Under the pieces are notes generated by a model. That model did no database searches. It worked only from the letters and a program-made list of their open reading frames with translations, and was not told the DNA's origin. 47,230 nt of DNA from the IMG/VR virus record IMGVR_UViG_3300025671_000110, positions 1 to 47,230 of that record; one strand, 5' to 3'. This DNA is from a virus. Positions 1-7,196 of the stretch are shown piece by piece. How positions within the stretch are numbered: position 1 is the first letter of the stretch; each line of letters begins with the position of its first letter. The position numbers were made by a program, and so were the translations under genes.

Positions 1-318
1 TGAATTGCCATGTATCAGGCTTGCCCAGCCAGCATAGGTTTCTTCGCCGGATATCGGATCGATATGGTAAAATTCCAACGCTATCCAATCCATGCATTGC
101 GCTTCATCCCAAGCTTTGGCAATGCTTTTGCCACGATAAAAAACGTTATCGCAATCTTCCGGATCCTGAACAGATACTTCAAAACCCATATGATTGATTG
201 CGTATTTGATCAATTGATATCCTGAATTTTTCATTTGTTTTCCCATTTCGGTTTTATGCAATTGTACGGATTTATTTGATATTGGCTGTAATCCGTGTGG
301 CCATTCATAGTTACTCAT
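1..318 (-). CDS. Hypothetical protein, 3' part cut by the window edge
   Basis: An uninterrupted leftward frame of 106 codons starts at the ATG complementary to 316-318 and runs off base 1 without a stop. It begins MSNYEWPHGLQPISNK and later reads GKSIAKAWDEAQCMDWIALE. An AAAGGA Shine-Dalgarno sequence lies about 8 bases upstream of the start. The protein is soluble-looking and rich in Trp, Cys and acidic residues. I do not recognise it. It is transcribed away from the late block and uses codons such as GCG, TGC and GGC more freely than the structural genes, so it may belong to a different module. A rightward frame covering the same bases (10-225) is its shadow. Confidence 0.72.
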   Translation of the reverse strand, partial: MSNYEWPHGLQPISNKSVQLHKTEMGKQMKNSGYQLIKYAINHMGFEVSVQDPEDCDNVFYRGKSIAKAWDEAQCMDWIALEFYHIDPISGEETYAGWASLIHGNS

Positions 319-372
319 GTCGTTGTGTCCTTTCGCAAACATGATTGATTGAATAAATTTTTTCGGCAATTT

Positions 373-423
373 AAAACCCCTATTTAATTTATTCATACTT
401 CGTATGAATTAAATAGGGGTTTT
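373..423. repeat. Long hairpin 1 (bulged inverted repeat, possible bidirectional terminator)
   Basis: Bases 373-389 pair with 407-423 (outer arms AAAACCCC/GGGGTTTT, then TATTTAATT/AATTAAATA). Next comes an unpaired TATT at 390-393 on the left arm only, then CATAC/GTATG around a TTC loop. The right arm ends in a T run, so it could terminate rightward transcripts; read leftward it also ends in TTTT. The inner arms and the four-base bulge recur in the hairpin at 561-613. Confidence 0.75.
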
Positions 424-438
424 ATTTTTGGTTGTCAA
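410..438 (-). promoter_or_regulatory. Candidate leftward sigma-70-like promoter for the gene at 1-318
   Basis: Read leftward, TTGACA (438-433) is followed after 17 bases by TATTTA (415-410). The -35 is a perfect consensus and the -10 matches at four of six bases. Transcription would start inside the loop region of hairpin 1, giving a leader of about 85 bases before the gene. The overlap with the hairpin makes this less certain. Confidence 0.4.
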
Positions 439-448
439 ACGATTTTTT

Positions 449-546
449 CGATGATGATTTGCCGGGTGAAAACACAACAAATCGATCATCAAAACGATCA
501 TCACGGATCGTCAAAAGCTTGTCAAAGATCTGACGGAATGATGATC
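449..546. repeat. Iteron-like cluster of GATCATCA repeats
   Basis: CGATCATCA occurs at 483-491 and 495-503 with a 12-base period, followed by the near copy GGATCGTCA at 505-513. Inverted relatives lie at 449-457 (CGATGATGA) and 539-546 (TGATGATC). Such short direct repeats are typical of initiator or repressor binding sites. No replication initiator gene is visible here, so the role is inference. Confidence 0.5.
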
Positions 547-793
547 TGGTTTTGCCAATTCAATAGATTATTTAATTTATTCATAACTTTGTTATGAATT
601 AAATAATCTATTGTTTTCAGTGATTTGGGGATGGATACCATGGGGATTTGGAAAGACTGGATAGCCTTTGGCTATGTCATGTTTTTGACATTATCTTGAT
701 CTTGTCTATGAAAACTAACCAAAAACTAGTTAATCTTTGCCAATCTGCTGTCAATTCCTTGACAGAAAAGGATTCTTTGTCAATTTTCTGACA
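520..793. promoter_or_regulatory. Four operator-like dyads, TGTCA-N6-TGACA
   Basis: The same dyad with an exact six-base spacer occurs at 675-690, 749-764 and 778-793, and with one mismatch (TGACG) at 520-535. The half-sites contain TTGACA, so bound protein could cover -35 elements on either strand. Centre-to-centre distances between the three perfect copies are 74 and 29 bases. This is the arrangement expected of operators for a dimeric repressor or activator in the divergent control region. No candidate regulator gene is seen in the window. Confidence 0.6.
561..613. repeat. Long hairpin 2, related to hairpin 1
   Basis: Bases 561-577 pair with 597-613, there is an unpaired TATT at 578-581, and CATAAC/GTTATG closes on a TTT loop. 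The inner stem and the bulge match hairpin 1, while the outer arms (CAATAGAT/ATCTATTG) differ and still pair perfectly. A short TTTT run follows on the right, so weak rightward termination is possible. Confidence 0.75.
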
Positions 794-818
794 AATCTAT
801 AAAGATTTGTTCAGAACC

Positions 819-933
819 CCCACCAAAAAAATGCAGGTTTATATATATTATATATATGACCCTGACATATATTTAAAAAAATTAAAGGGACTTTCATCGG
901 GGCTAATTAGTTGGTAGGAAAAGGTTATAAAAA
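819..933. other. AT-rich tract with short TATATA dyads
   Basis: This part of the 319-1100 gap has runs of alternating AT around 839-858 and a dyad ATATATG-N7-CATATAT at 852-872, followed by A-rich sequence. There is no credible reading frame. It resembles easily melted DNA next to regulatory sites, but nothing identifies it as an origin. Confidence 0.4.
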
Positions 934-968
934 AAGTTCGTACAAGTTTAATTAACTTATACGAACTT
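930..968 (-). terminator. Terminator-like hairpin, best oriented leftward
   Basis: AAGTTCGTA (934-942) pairs with TACGAACTT (960-968), and AAGTT pairs with AACTT around TAATT, with one C-A mismatch. Read leftward the stem is followed by a run of seven T bases. It could stop antisense transcription leaving the late block, since no leftward gene lies to its right for 37 kb. Confidence 0.5.
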
Positions 969-1046
969 CACTTAACTATATAACTATGTGTGTTGCTGTG
1001 TCGGGTAGGTATTTACCTTTGGAAACTTAGTAGTAAAATAACATAT

Positions 1047-1075
1047 TTTCAAAACTTATGCAAGTGTGTTACAAT
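1047..1075 (+). promoter_or_regulatory. Candidate promoter at the head of the late block
   Basis: TTTCAA at 1047-1052 and TACAAT at 1070-1075 are separated by 17 bases and lie just before the gene at 1101. The -10 is good and the -35 weak. Confidence 0.35.
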
Positions 1076-1100
1076 AAAAAAATCAAGAAAGGAATAAAAA

Positions 1101-1301
1101 ATGTACAAAGCAATAATTATAGTTTGCATGATCAACACAGAATGTGTAGAATTGCATGATAAACGTGGGCCTTACAAAACACAGGTAGAATGTATGGCAC
1201 GTAGTGCAGAAATGATGCAGGACTTTGTGTCTGAAGAAAGCACACCACCAGTAGTAACTTTAGAAGTACAGTGTAATATAGAAAAAGGTACAGCAGCATA
1301 A
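1101..1301 (+). CDS. Small cysteine-patterned protein with hydrophobic N-terminus
   Basis: This is a 66-residue protein starting MYKAIIIVC, preceded by an AGAAAGGAA ribosome site. It has a short hydrophobic N-terminus and four cysteines, with a VEC motif in the middle and a VQC near the C-terminus. The same layout is seen in the products of 36074-36268 and, less clearly, 14626-14787, so I read the three as relatives. Small proteins of this kind are common in marine phages and have no established function; export or membrane association is an inference from the N-terminus. It abuts the large terminase gene, whose ATG directly follows its stop. Confidence 0.75.
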   Translation: MYKAIIIVCMINTECVELHDKRGPYKTQVECMARSAEMMQDFVSEESTPPVVTLEVQCNIEKGTAA

Positions 1302-2867
1302 ATGTTAGATACACATGATACAGGAGTATTACCAGAACTATCTGGTATGGGGTCTTATATTAATTTAAAAGATTCTATGAATAAGTATATACATAAAGCA
1401 GCACGTGACGACTTTTTGACATTTGTAAAGTTATTTGCGCCTACACTTGTGTCTGACTTTGAAATGGGTAGGCATATTGAACTACTATGTTCAAAGTTAC
1501 AAGGTGTGGTAGAAGGAAATGTAAAAAGACTTATGGTCTTTCTGCCACCACGTTCATCTAAATCACTTATATGCAGCAAGCTATTCCCTGCATGGTACAT
1601 AGGAAACTATGCTAATCACGAGATTATGTCGGTATCACACAGTGATCAGCTTGCCAGTGACTTTGGTAGATCGGTAAGAGATATAGTAAACACAGAGAAG
1701 TTTCAAAGGATCTTTCGTGGTGTGTCCCTTCGCAGTGACGTAAAGGCAGCAGGTAAGTGGAAGACGAATAAGAATGGTTCTTACTATGCAGCAGGTGTAC
1801 GTAGTCAGGTGGCAGGTCGTGGCGCACACGTAGCATTACTTGATGACGTGATGTCTGAAGAAGACAGCTTCAGTGAAGCAGGACGTAGATATATTAAGGA
1901 ATGGTATCCTGCAGGTTTACGTACACGTATCATGCCCAATGGAGCCATCATTATTATCAACACACGATATCACTATGATGACCTGTGTGGATGGTTGTTA
2001 AAGCAGGAATCAGCAGTAGAAGAATCCAAGTATCCTTGGGAAGTTATATCTATACCTGCATGGTTAGATGAGCCAGCAGCAGAGTTACTTGGTTTACCAG
2101 TAGGAACTTCATACTTTCCAGAATGGAAATCAGATGAAATACTAAAACTGGATGAGCAGGAAATACGTGCATCTAATGGTAGTAGATACTGGAATGCTTT
2201 GTATATGCAAGATCCAAGTCCTGATGATGGTGGTATTATTAAAAAGAAATGGTTTAAGTGGTGGGATTATGAAGATCCACCAAGCTGTGACTTTATTATT
2301 CAGACATATGATACAGCATTTAGTACAAGTAGAACGGCTGACTATAGTGTAATTCAGACTTGGGGTATCTTTAATAACTATGAAGAAGACGGATATGGTG
2401 GTGAATATGTTACTTCTAATCTTATTCTATTAGGAAATGTAAGAGGAAGATTTGAATATCCTGAACTTCGTAGGCTGGCACAGGAACTATACGCACAGTA
2501 CAGACCAGATATTTGTATTATAGAAAAGAAAGCTTCGGGTCAGTCCTTGCTGCAGGATATGCGTAGGGCAGGTCTTCCTGTACTTGACTATCTTCCAGAC
2601 AGGGACAAGGTGGCACGTGTATACGCATCTACACCAATGATGGAAGCAGGACGTGTATGGTTACCTAATGATAGGGTATGGGCAGATGATTTGTTTTCAG
2701 AATGTATGTCATTTCCGAATGGCGCACATGATGACCAAGTTGACTGTATGACTATGGCTATTCATTATATGAAAGATAGCTGGAACCTTAGACATCCAGA
2801 AGATCCTGATTGGGAAGACGATGTTAATTATAGAAGACAAAAGCGTGTTGCATATTGGAGAACTTGA
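1302..2867 (+). CDS. terL: Terminase large subunit (ATPase and nuclease)
   Basis: The 521-residue protein is the DNA-packaging motor that docks on the portal and cuts concatemers. The N-terminal ATPase shows a Walker A-type LPPRSSKSL at 81-89 and a Walker B-type HVALLDD at 176-182. The C-terminal RNase H-like nuclease carries its acidic residues in QTYDTAF (D337), IIEKKASG (E408) and GAHDDQVD (D477/D478/D481). Length and motif order are normal for the family. It begins immediately after the stop of the preceding small gene, suggesting translational coupling. The small subunit is not next to it but 36 kb away on the other strand (38363-38881). Cos versus headful packaging cannot be decided from the sequence. 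Confidence 0.95.
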   Translation: MLDTHDTGVLPELSGMGSYINLKDSMNKYIHKAARDDFLTFVKLFAPTLVSDFEMGRHIELLCSKLQGVVEGNVKRLMVFLPPRSSKSLICSKLFPAWYIGNYANHEIMSVSHSDQLASDFGRSVRDIVNTEKFQRIFRGVSLRSDVKAAGKWKTNKNGSYYAAGVRSQVAGRGAHVALLDDVMSEEDSFSEAGRRYIKEWYPAGLRTRIMPNGAIIIINTRYHYDDLCGWLLKQESAVEESKYPWEVISIPAWLDEPAAELLGLPVGTSYFPEWKSDEILKLDEQEIRASNGSRYWNALYMQDPSPDDGGIIKKKWFKWWDYEDPPSCDFIIQTYDTAFSTSRTADYSVIQTWGIFNNYEEDGYGGEYVTSNLILLGNVRGRFEYPELRRLAQELYAQYRPDICIIEKKASGQSLLQDMRRAGLPVLDYLPDRDKVARVYASTPMMEAGRVWLPNDRVWADDLFSECMSFPNGAHDDQVDCMTMAIHYMKDSWNLRHPEDPDWEDDVNYRRQKRVAYWRT

Positions 2868-2876
2868 GTATATAAT
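2848..2876 (+). promoter_or_regulatory. Candidate promoter before the portal gene
   Basis: A consensus TATAAT at 2871-2876 follows TTGCAT at 2848-2853 with a 17-base spacer. A similar TATAATATAGG stretch recurs at 10364. The -35 is weak and overlaps the 3' end of terL. Confidence 0.4.
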
Positions 2877-2917
2877 ATAGGGATAGTTGAATATTAACTT
2901 TATAAGCAGGGAAAACT

Positions 2918-5407
2918 ATGGCTACAGAAAAAAATCCAAACGATCAAATTCCAACAGATAATATTATTAATGTGGACTTTGAAACAAATATGGACTCAAA
3001 TGTTAATTTTGAAGTCGATCCAGATACAGGTGAAATAGAAGTTGAATTTACTTCAGACGATAATGTTGTTGAAGTAGATTTTAGTTTAGATGATTCAGAC
3101 TTCTATGCTAACCTAGCTGAAGAACTAGATGAAGATATCCTTTCTTCTATCGGTCAAGAAATCTACGATAATTATGAAGCAGACAAAAGTTCACGTTCTG
3201 AATGGGAATCCATGTTTGAACGTGGCTTTGATTTGCTTGGCCTCAAACTACAGGAAACCACAGAACCGTTTGAAGGCGCAGCAACTGCTGTACACCCATT
3301 GCTGATCGAATCAGCAGTCAAGTTCCAATCAAGGGCAAGTCAAGAACTATTCCCTGCTTCCGGGCCTGTAAAGACCCAAGTTCTCGGTGATATTACGGAA
3401 GACCGTCAGCGTCAGGCTAACCGTGTTCGCAACTTTATGAATTACCAGTTGACTGAACAGATGCCTGAATACTTTGACGAGTTTGAACGTATGCTATTTC
3501 ACCTGCCCTTGATTGGTTCAGCTTTTAAAAAGATTTACTTTGATGCATCTGTAGATCGTCCTGTCAGTGAGTTTGTACCCATTGACCAGTTCTATGTGTC
3601 TTATTATGCTACAGATCTACGCCGTGCTGATCGATATACCCATGTGTTGTATCGCAGCCCTGTAGAACTGTCACGTCAAATTAATGCAGGTATGTATCTG
3701 GATAATGATCTTCCCGATCCTTATTTACCAGAACAATCTGCTCTTACAGAAAAAATGGATACAGTTCTAGGACTGTCACCTTCTTCAGATAGTGATATGC
3801 AATATGTTCTTCTTGAACAGCATTGCTATCTGGACATTGAAGAAGAAGGTGTGGCTTGTCCTTACATTGTAACTATTGAAGAAAGTTCACGTCAAGTTCT
3901 TTCTATTCGCCGCAACTGGGACCCAGAAGACGAAACAAAACAAAAGAAAATGTTCTTTACTCATTATCGTTTTGTACCGGGCTTTGGGTTCTATGGTCTT
4001 GGTCTTATTCACTTCCTTGGTAACCTTACTATGTCTGCTACGGCAGCTATGCGTAACCTTATCGATGCTGGTCAGTTTGCTAACTTGCCCGGTGGCTTTA
4101 AGGCAAAAGGTGTACGTATTGTAGGTGATAATGATCCTGTTGCTCCCGGCGAGTTTAAAGAAGTTGAAGCAACTGGTATGGATCTTACAAAGTCTATTGT
4201 ACCACTACCATATAAAGAACCATCAGGAACTTTGTTCCAGATGCTACAGTTTGTAGCGGCAGCAGGACAAAAGTTTGCAGATACCACTGAGCAAGTAATC
4301 AGTGAAGGTTCTAACTATGGGCCTGTAGGTACAACCATGGCACTGCTTGAAGCTTCTAGTAAGTTCTTTAGTGCTATCCATAAGCGTTTGCACAAGTCAC
4401 AAAAAGATGAATTTAAAATTTTGGCACGTATCGATTACGAAAGTTTGCCAGACGAATACCCCTACGATGTCCCCGGTGTTACAGAAAAGATTTTCAAATA
4501 CGACTTTGATGGTCGTGTAGATGTCTTGCCTGTATCAGATCCAAACATTCCTTCTTCTGCACACCGACTTATGATGACGCAGATGGCTGTACAAATGGCA
4601 CAGACAGCCCCACCGGGAATGTTTAATATGGAAGAACTAAACCGTACTTTGTTGAATGCGGCTAATATTCCTAATCTAGATCGCATTCTACCTAAGAAGC
4701 CTGAACCACAGCCTCTTGATCCTGTTACGGATATTGAAGCTGCAACTAAAGGCTTGCCTATTAAAGCATTTGCTGGACAAAACCATGATGCACATATTCA
4801 AGTTAAGACAATGTTCTTACAAGATCCTGCTAATGGTGGTAATCCTATGATGCAACGTATTGCACCTGTATTGCAAGCAAATATTCAAGAACATATTGTA
4901 ATGAAGTATGAGGAGCAAGTTAATGGTCTAACACGTCAAATGATGGCAGAAGCACCGCAAGGTGATCCTAATGCACAGAATCCACAAGTAATCGAACAAG
5001 TAATGGCTGCTGCTGCACAACAAGTCATGCAAGCTAACATGGCTGCAGCACAACAAGGAGGTGGTCCAGAACAACAAATGGTTGCTATTGAAGCACAACG
5101 TCTTGAAATTGAAAAACAAAAGATTCAGGCGCAACTTGCAAAAGAAGCTTCTGAAGGTGCGTTGAAGAACCGTGACCTTGATCTAAAAGAACAGAAGATT
5201 GCGCTTGATGCTTATAAAGTGGGAGCAGAGAATACTCTGAAGTCTGATGAAAAAGAGAAAGATCGAAATACAAAAACGGCTATCAAGGCTGTCGAAATCC
5301 TCGCAGACCTTATCAAACAAGAAGACAACATCAAAAACTCCGAAACGCTTAAAGCGGCAGACATGATTACCAAGTTACTAGCAGATGCTAAAAAGGGAAA
5401 GGCATAG
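2918..5407 (+). CDS. Portal protein
   Basis: The 829-residue protein is expected to form the dodecameric portal ring at the capsid vertex. The central region contains a stretch typical of long portals of marine phages (SEGSNYGPVGTTMALLEASS, then FFSAIHKRLHKSQKDEFKIL). The C-terminal 200 residues are Gln/Ala/Lys-rich and helical, as expected for a P22-type barrel. The first 60 residues are a very acidic extension with recurring VxF and VDF strands. Position directly after terL and before the scaffold and capsid genes supports the call. The ribosome site is GCAGGGAAAACT before the ATG. Confidence 0.9.
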   Translation: MATEKNPNDQIPTDNIINVDFETNMDSNVNFEVDPDTGEIEVEFTSDDNVVEVDFSLDDSDFYANLAEELDEDILSSIGQEIYDNYEADKSSRSEWESMFERGFDLLGLKLQETTEPFEGAATAVHPLLIESAVKFQSRASQELFPASGPVKTQVLGDITEDRQRQANRVRNFMNYQLTEQMPEYFDEFERMLFHLPLIGSAFKKIYFDASVDRPVSEFVPIDQFYVSYYATDLRRADRYTHVLYRSPVELSRQINAGMYLDNDLPDPYLPEQSALTEKMDTVLGLSPSSDSDMQYVLLEQHCYLDIEEEGVACPYIVTIEESSRQVLSIRRNWDPEDETKQKKMFFTHYRFVPGFGFYGLGLIHFLGNLTMSATAAMRNLIDAGQFANLPGGFKAKGVRIVGDNDPVAPGEFKEVEATGMDLTKSIVPLPYKEPSGTLFQMLQFVAAAGQKFADTTEQVISEGSNYGPVGTTMALLEASSKFFSAIHKRLHKSQKDEFKILARIDYESLPDEYPYDVPGVTEKIFKYDFDGRVDVLPVSDPNIPSSAHRLMMTQMAVQMAQTAPPGMFNMEELNRTLLNAANIPNLDRILPKKPEPQPLDPVTDIEAATKGLPIKAFAGQNHDAHIQVKTMFLQDPANGGNPMMQRIAPVLQANIQEHIVMKYEEQVNGLTRQMMAEAPQGDPNAQNPQVIEQVMAAAAQQVMQANMAAAQQGGGPEQQMVAIEAQRLEIEKQKIQAQLAKEASEGALKNRDLDLKEQKIALDAYKVGAENTLKSDEKEKDRNTKTAIKAVEILADLIKQEDNIKNSETLKAADMITKLLADAKKGKA

Positions 5408-5410
5408 ATT

Positions 5411-6382
5411 ATGGCTGGCGGTTTACAACAAGTATTAAAGCTTGCGGCAAGGTCTGGACTAAAAGAGTTTGCCACACCAATTAAAACTACTGGACGTGGT
5501 TCAGCAAAGAAGTTTGTTCCTGAAAATGAACCTATTATGCGTATGGAAGAAAGTGTGGAAGAATCACTTTCTCCACGCATGAAACGAGCAATGGATACAG
5601 AAAAGTTTCCTGAAGCTGCTTCTATTATGCCAGCCCCCGGTAGATTTTTTGATCCTACAAAACGTGACTATAAAAAAGAAATGTCAGAAAGTTTATCTAA
5701 AGCAGGGATAGAACTTGATTTAGATTTTGGTAATTACATTATGATGGGTAAAGGTAAACCTACTGATGTATCTAATGAAACTTTTGAAAATCTTTTTATT
5801 AGTCCTCGCACTTCGTTTAAAAAAAGTAGTGAAAGATTACCTAATACTCCAACACAAAATAAAACTGTAGCTAGGGCTAACACACTTTCTGAAAATTTAA
5901 GCATTGAAGATATGAAAAAAAATTATAAACAAAATACTGGTTCTACAGGAAAAGAAATAAATACTAATCTTTTACAACCGGGTAGATTTTTTGTTATGGT
6001 AAATAATGAAAAAAGATTACTAGACCACCCTATTGTTGCTGTTCAGCCAGTAAGAGGACAACACTATTATACTTTAGATACACAATTTGTTGGTCCTGTG
6101 AATATGAAAAAAATGACAGACAAAGTTAATAGAAAATTAAAATCTGGTGAAATTAAAGAAGAAGTACAACAACCTAATTTACGTCCTGCAACTGTTGGAG
6201 ATATTAGACTAGGAAATATAGTAGCAGAAATTAAAGTAGGAAGCAGAACACATCCTTTATATGATTATATTGAAGTAGATGCTGTACCTTCTTTTTCTAA
6301 AGGTGTAGGCCAAATTGAAAAATTTAAATCAGGTGGTAGTATAGAACGTAATCCATATAACTATGAGCCAAAGGCTATTTAA
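5411..6382 (+). CDS. Hypothetical virion-region protein with GGSI C-terminal tag
   Basis: A 323-residue basic protein four bases downstream of the portal gene. No known domain is recognised. It has prolines and charged residues throughout and no membrane segment, and it repeats the phrase PGRFF (in MPAPGRFFDP and LQPGRFFVM). It ends in FKSGGSIERNPYNYEPKAI, whose GGSI fits the GG[RSK][IV] tag on several other small proteins here. The next gene starts right after its stop, so it is part of the packed late block. An internal or accessory head protein is plausible but unproven. Confidence 0.8.
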   Translation: MAGGLQQVLKLAARSGLKEFATPIKTTGRGSAKKFVPENEPIMRMEESVEESLSPRMKRAMDTEKFPEAASIMPAPGRFFDPTKRDYKKEMSESLSKAGIELDLDFGNYIMMGKGKPTDVSNETFENLFISPRTSFKKSSERLPNTPTQNKTVARANTLSENLSIEDMKKNYKQNTGSTGKEINTNLLQPGRFFVMVNNEKRLLDHPIVAVQPVRGQHYYTLDTQFVGPVNMKKMTDKVNRKLKSGEIKEEVQQPNLRPATVGDIRLGNIVAEIKVGSRTHPLYDYIEVDAVPSFSKGVGQIEKFKSGGSIERNPYNYEPKAI

Positions 6383-6574
6383 ATGCTTTGGGAAGAAATA
6401 GATCGTGTACTGCAAAAAGAAATGCAGTCTTTAAAAAATTCGCTTGCATCTGGATCAGCTTCAGATTATCATTCGTATACAAATGCAGTTGGTAGAATCG
6501 CTGGCATAGAATGGGCCAGAGAAGAAATCAAGCATATAGTAAACACAATGATATATGAAGACGATGAGGAGTAA
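6383..6574 (+). CDS. Small acidic helical protein
   Basis: The 63-residue product begins MLWEEIDRVLQKEM and ends in the acidic IYEDDEE. It is predicted to be a single helical hairpin with no membrane segment. It starts immediately after the preceding stop and is followed two bases after its own stop by the GroES-like gene. Small helical proteins sit at this place in many related phages. The function is unknown. Confidence 0.75.
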   Translation: MLWEEIDRVLQKEMQSLKNSLASGSASDYHSYTNAVGRIAGIEWAREEIKHIVNTMIYEDDEE

Positions 6575-6576
6575 AA

Positions 6577-6993
6577 ATGCAAGCAGTATCAATGGGCAAT
6601 TCAATTAAGAATGACGAATGGATTACAGCAGGTGATGCACCAGATCCATCCGTGTTGCCACACATTCCGGGCTACCACATTTTGGTACGTCCTGTTTCTG
6701 TAAAAGAACAAACTAAAGGTGGTATTATTCTACCTGATTCAACAAAGAATGACATTGCTTATCTTACAACGGTAGGTAAAGTTCTTAAAGTTGGTGACTG
6801 TGCTTATCAAGATACAAGCAAGTTTCCCAATGGGGCATGGTGTTCCGAAGGAGATTATGTATGTTATGGTAAACATACTGGTCATAAGTTCTTTTATAAA
6901 GGTATTCGTCTTATTCTTTTGTTTGATGACCAGATTTCTATGGTTGTTGAAGATCCAAAAGAACTAGACCCAACCTATAATTTGTCACACTAA
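6577..6993 (+). CDS. GroES-like co-chaperonin
   Basis: The 138-residue protein has a Cpn10/GroES fold signature: HIPGYHILVRPVSVKEQTKG, then GIILPDS, TVGKVLKVGD and a C-terminal GIRLILLFDDQISMVVEDP strand pair. A GroES-type mobile loop would fall within the KEQTKGG region. It is longer than bacterial GroES (about 95 residues), with an N-terminal extension. Phage co-chaperonins such as T4 gp31 work with host GroEL to fold the major capsid protein, and its position between portal and scaffold fits that. No GroEL homologue is in the window. Confidence 0.85.
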   Translation: MQAVSMGNSIKNDEWITAGDAPDPSVLPHIPGYHILVRPVSVKEQTKGGIILPDSTKNDIAYLTTVGKVLKVGDCAYQDTSKFPNGAWCSEGDYVCYGKHTGHKFFYKGIRLILLFDDQISMVVEDPKELDPTYNLSH

Positions 6994-7109
6994 TGGCAAA
7001 AACATATACATTGGCGGTAGCTTCTTATGGCAAACCTAAGAAGCGTAGGCCGGGAAGACACAAGAAAAGGTTAAATAAACGCAATAAACCTAAGATTTTC
7101 TTTGGATAG
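6993..7109 (+). CDS. Very small basic protein with RRPGRHKK motif
   Basis: A 38-residue frame starts at the TAATG overlap with the GroES-like gene and begins MAKTYTLAVASYGKPKK. Its core, KRRPGRHKKRLNK, resembles a short PGRHKK-type protein found in many cyanophages and other marine phages. The protein is strongly basic and ends KPKIFFG. Nucleic-acid contact is likely from charge alone. The stop/start overlap and the recognisable motif support it as a real gene. Confidence 0.7.
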   Translation: MAKTYTLAVASYGKPKKRRPGRHKKRLNKRNKPKIFFG

Positions 7110-7112
7110 CTA

Positions 7113-7141
7113 TTGTATATATCTAACTTATCTTGTATTAT
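7113..7141 (+). promoter_or_regulatory. Candidate promoter for the scaffold-capsid group
   Basis: TTGTAT at 7113-7118 and TATTAT at 7136-7141 are spaced by 17 bases in an 87-base gap. A small CGTCA/TGACG dyad lies in the leader before an AAAGGAG ribosome site. Confidence 0.45.
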
Positions 7142-7196
7142 AAAAACAATTGCGTAACTCGTCAGCTTCGCAAATGACGTTAAAGGAGAAATATAA

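Noticed and set aside
10-225. Rightward 71-residue frame at the left edge
   Set aside because: It is antisense to a longer open frame with a good ribosome site and natural protein composition (1-318, leftward).
373-613. Protelomerase-type telomere palindromes or lox-like sites
   Set aside because: The palindromes are interrupted by the same one-sided TATT bulge and no protelomerase or tyrosine recombinase gene is visible. The ATACTTCGTAT core resembles a lox half-site only over a few bases.
1101-1301. Small terminase subunit directly before terL
   Set aside because: The 66-residue protein has a hydrophobic start and cysteines and no helix-turn-helix; a real Terminase_2-type protein is encoded at 38363-38881.
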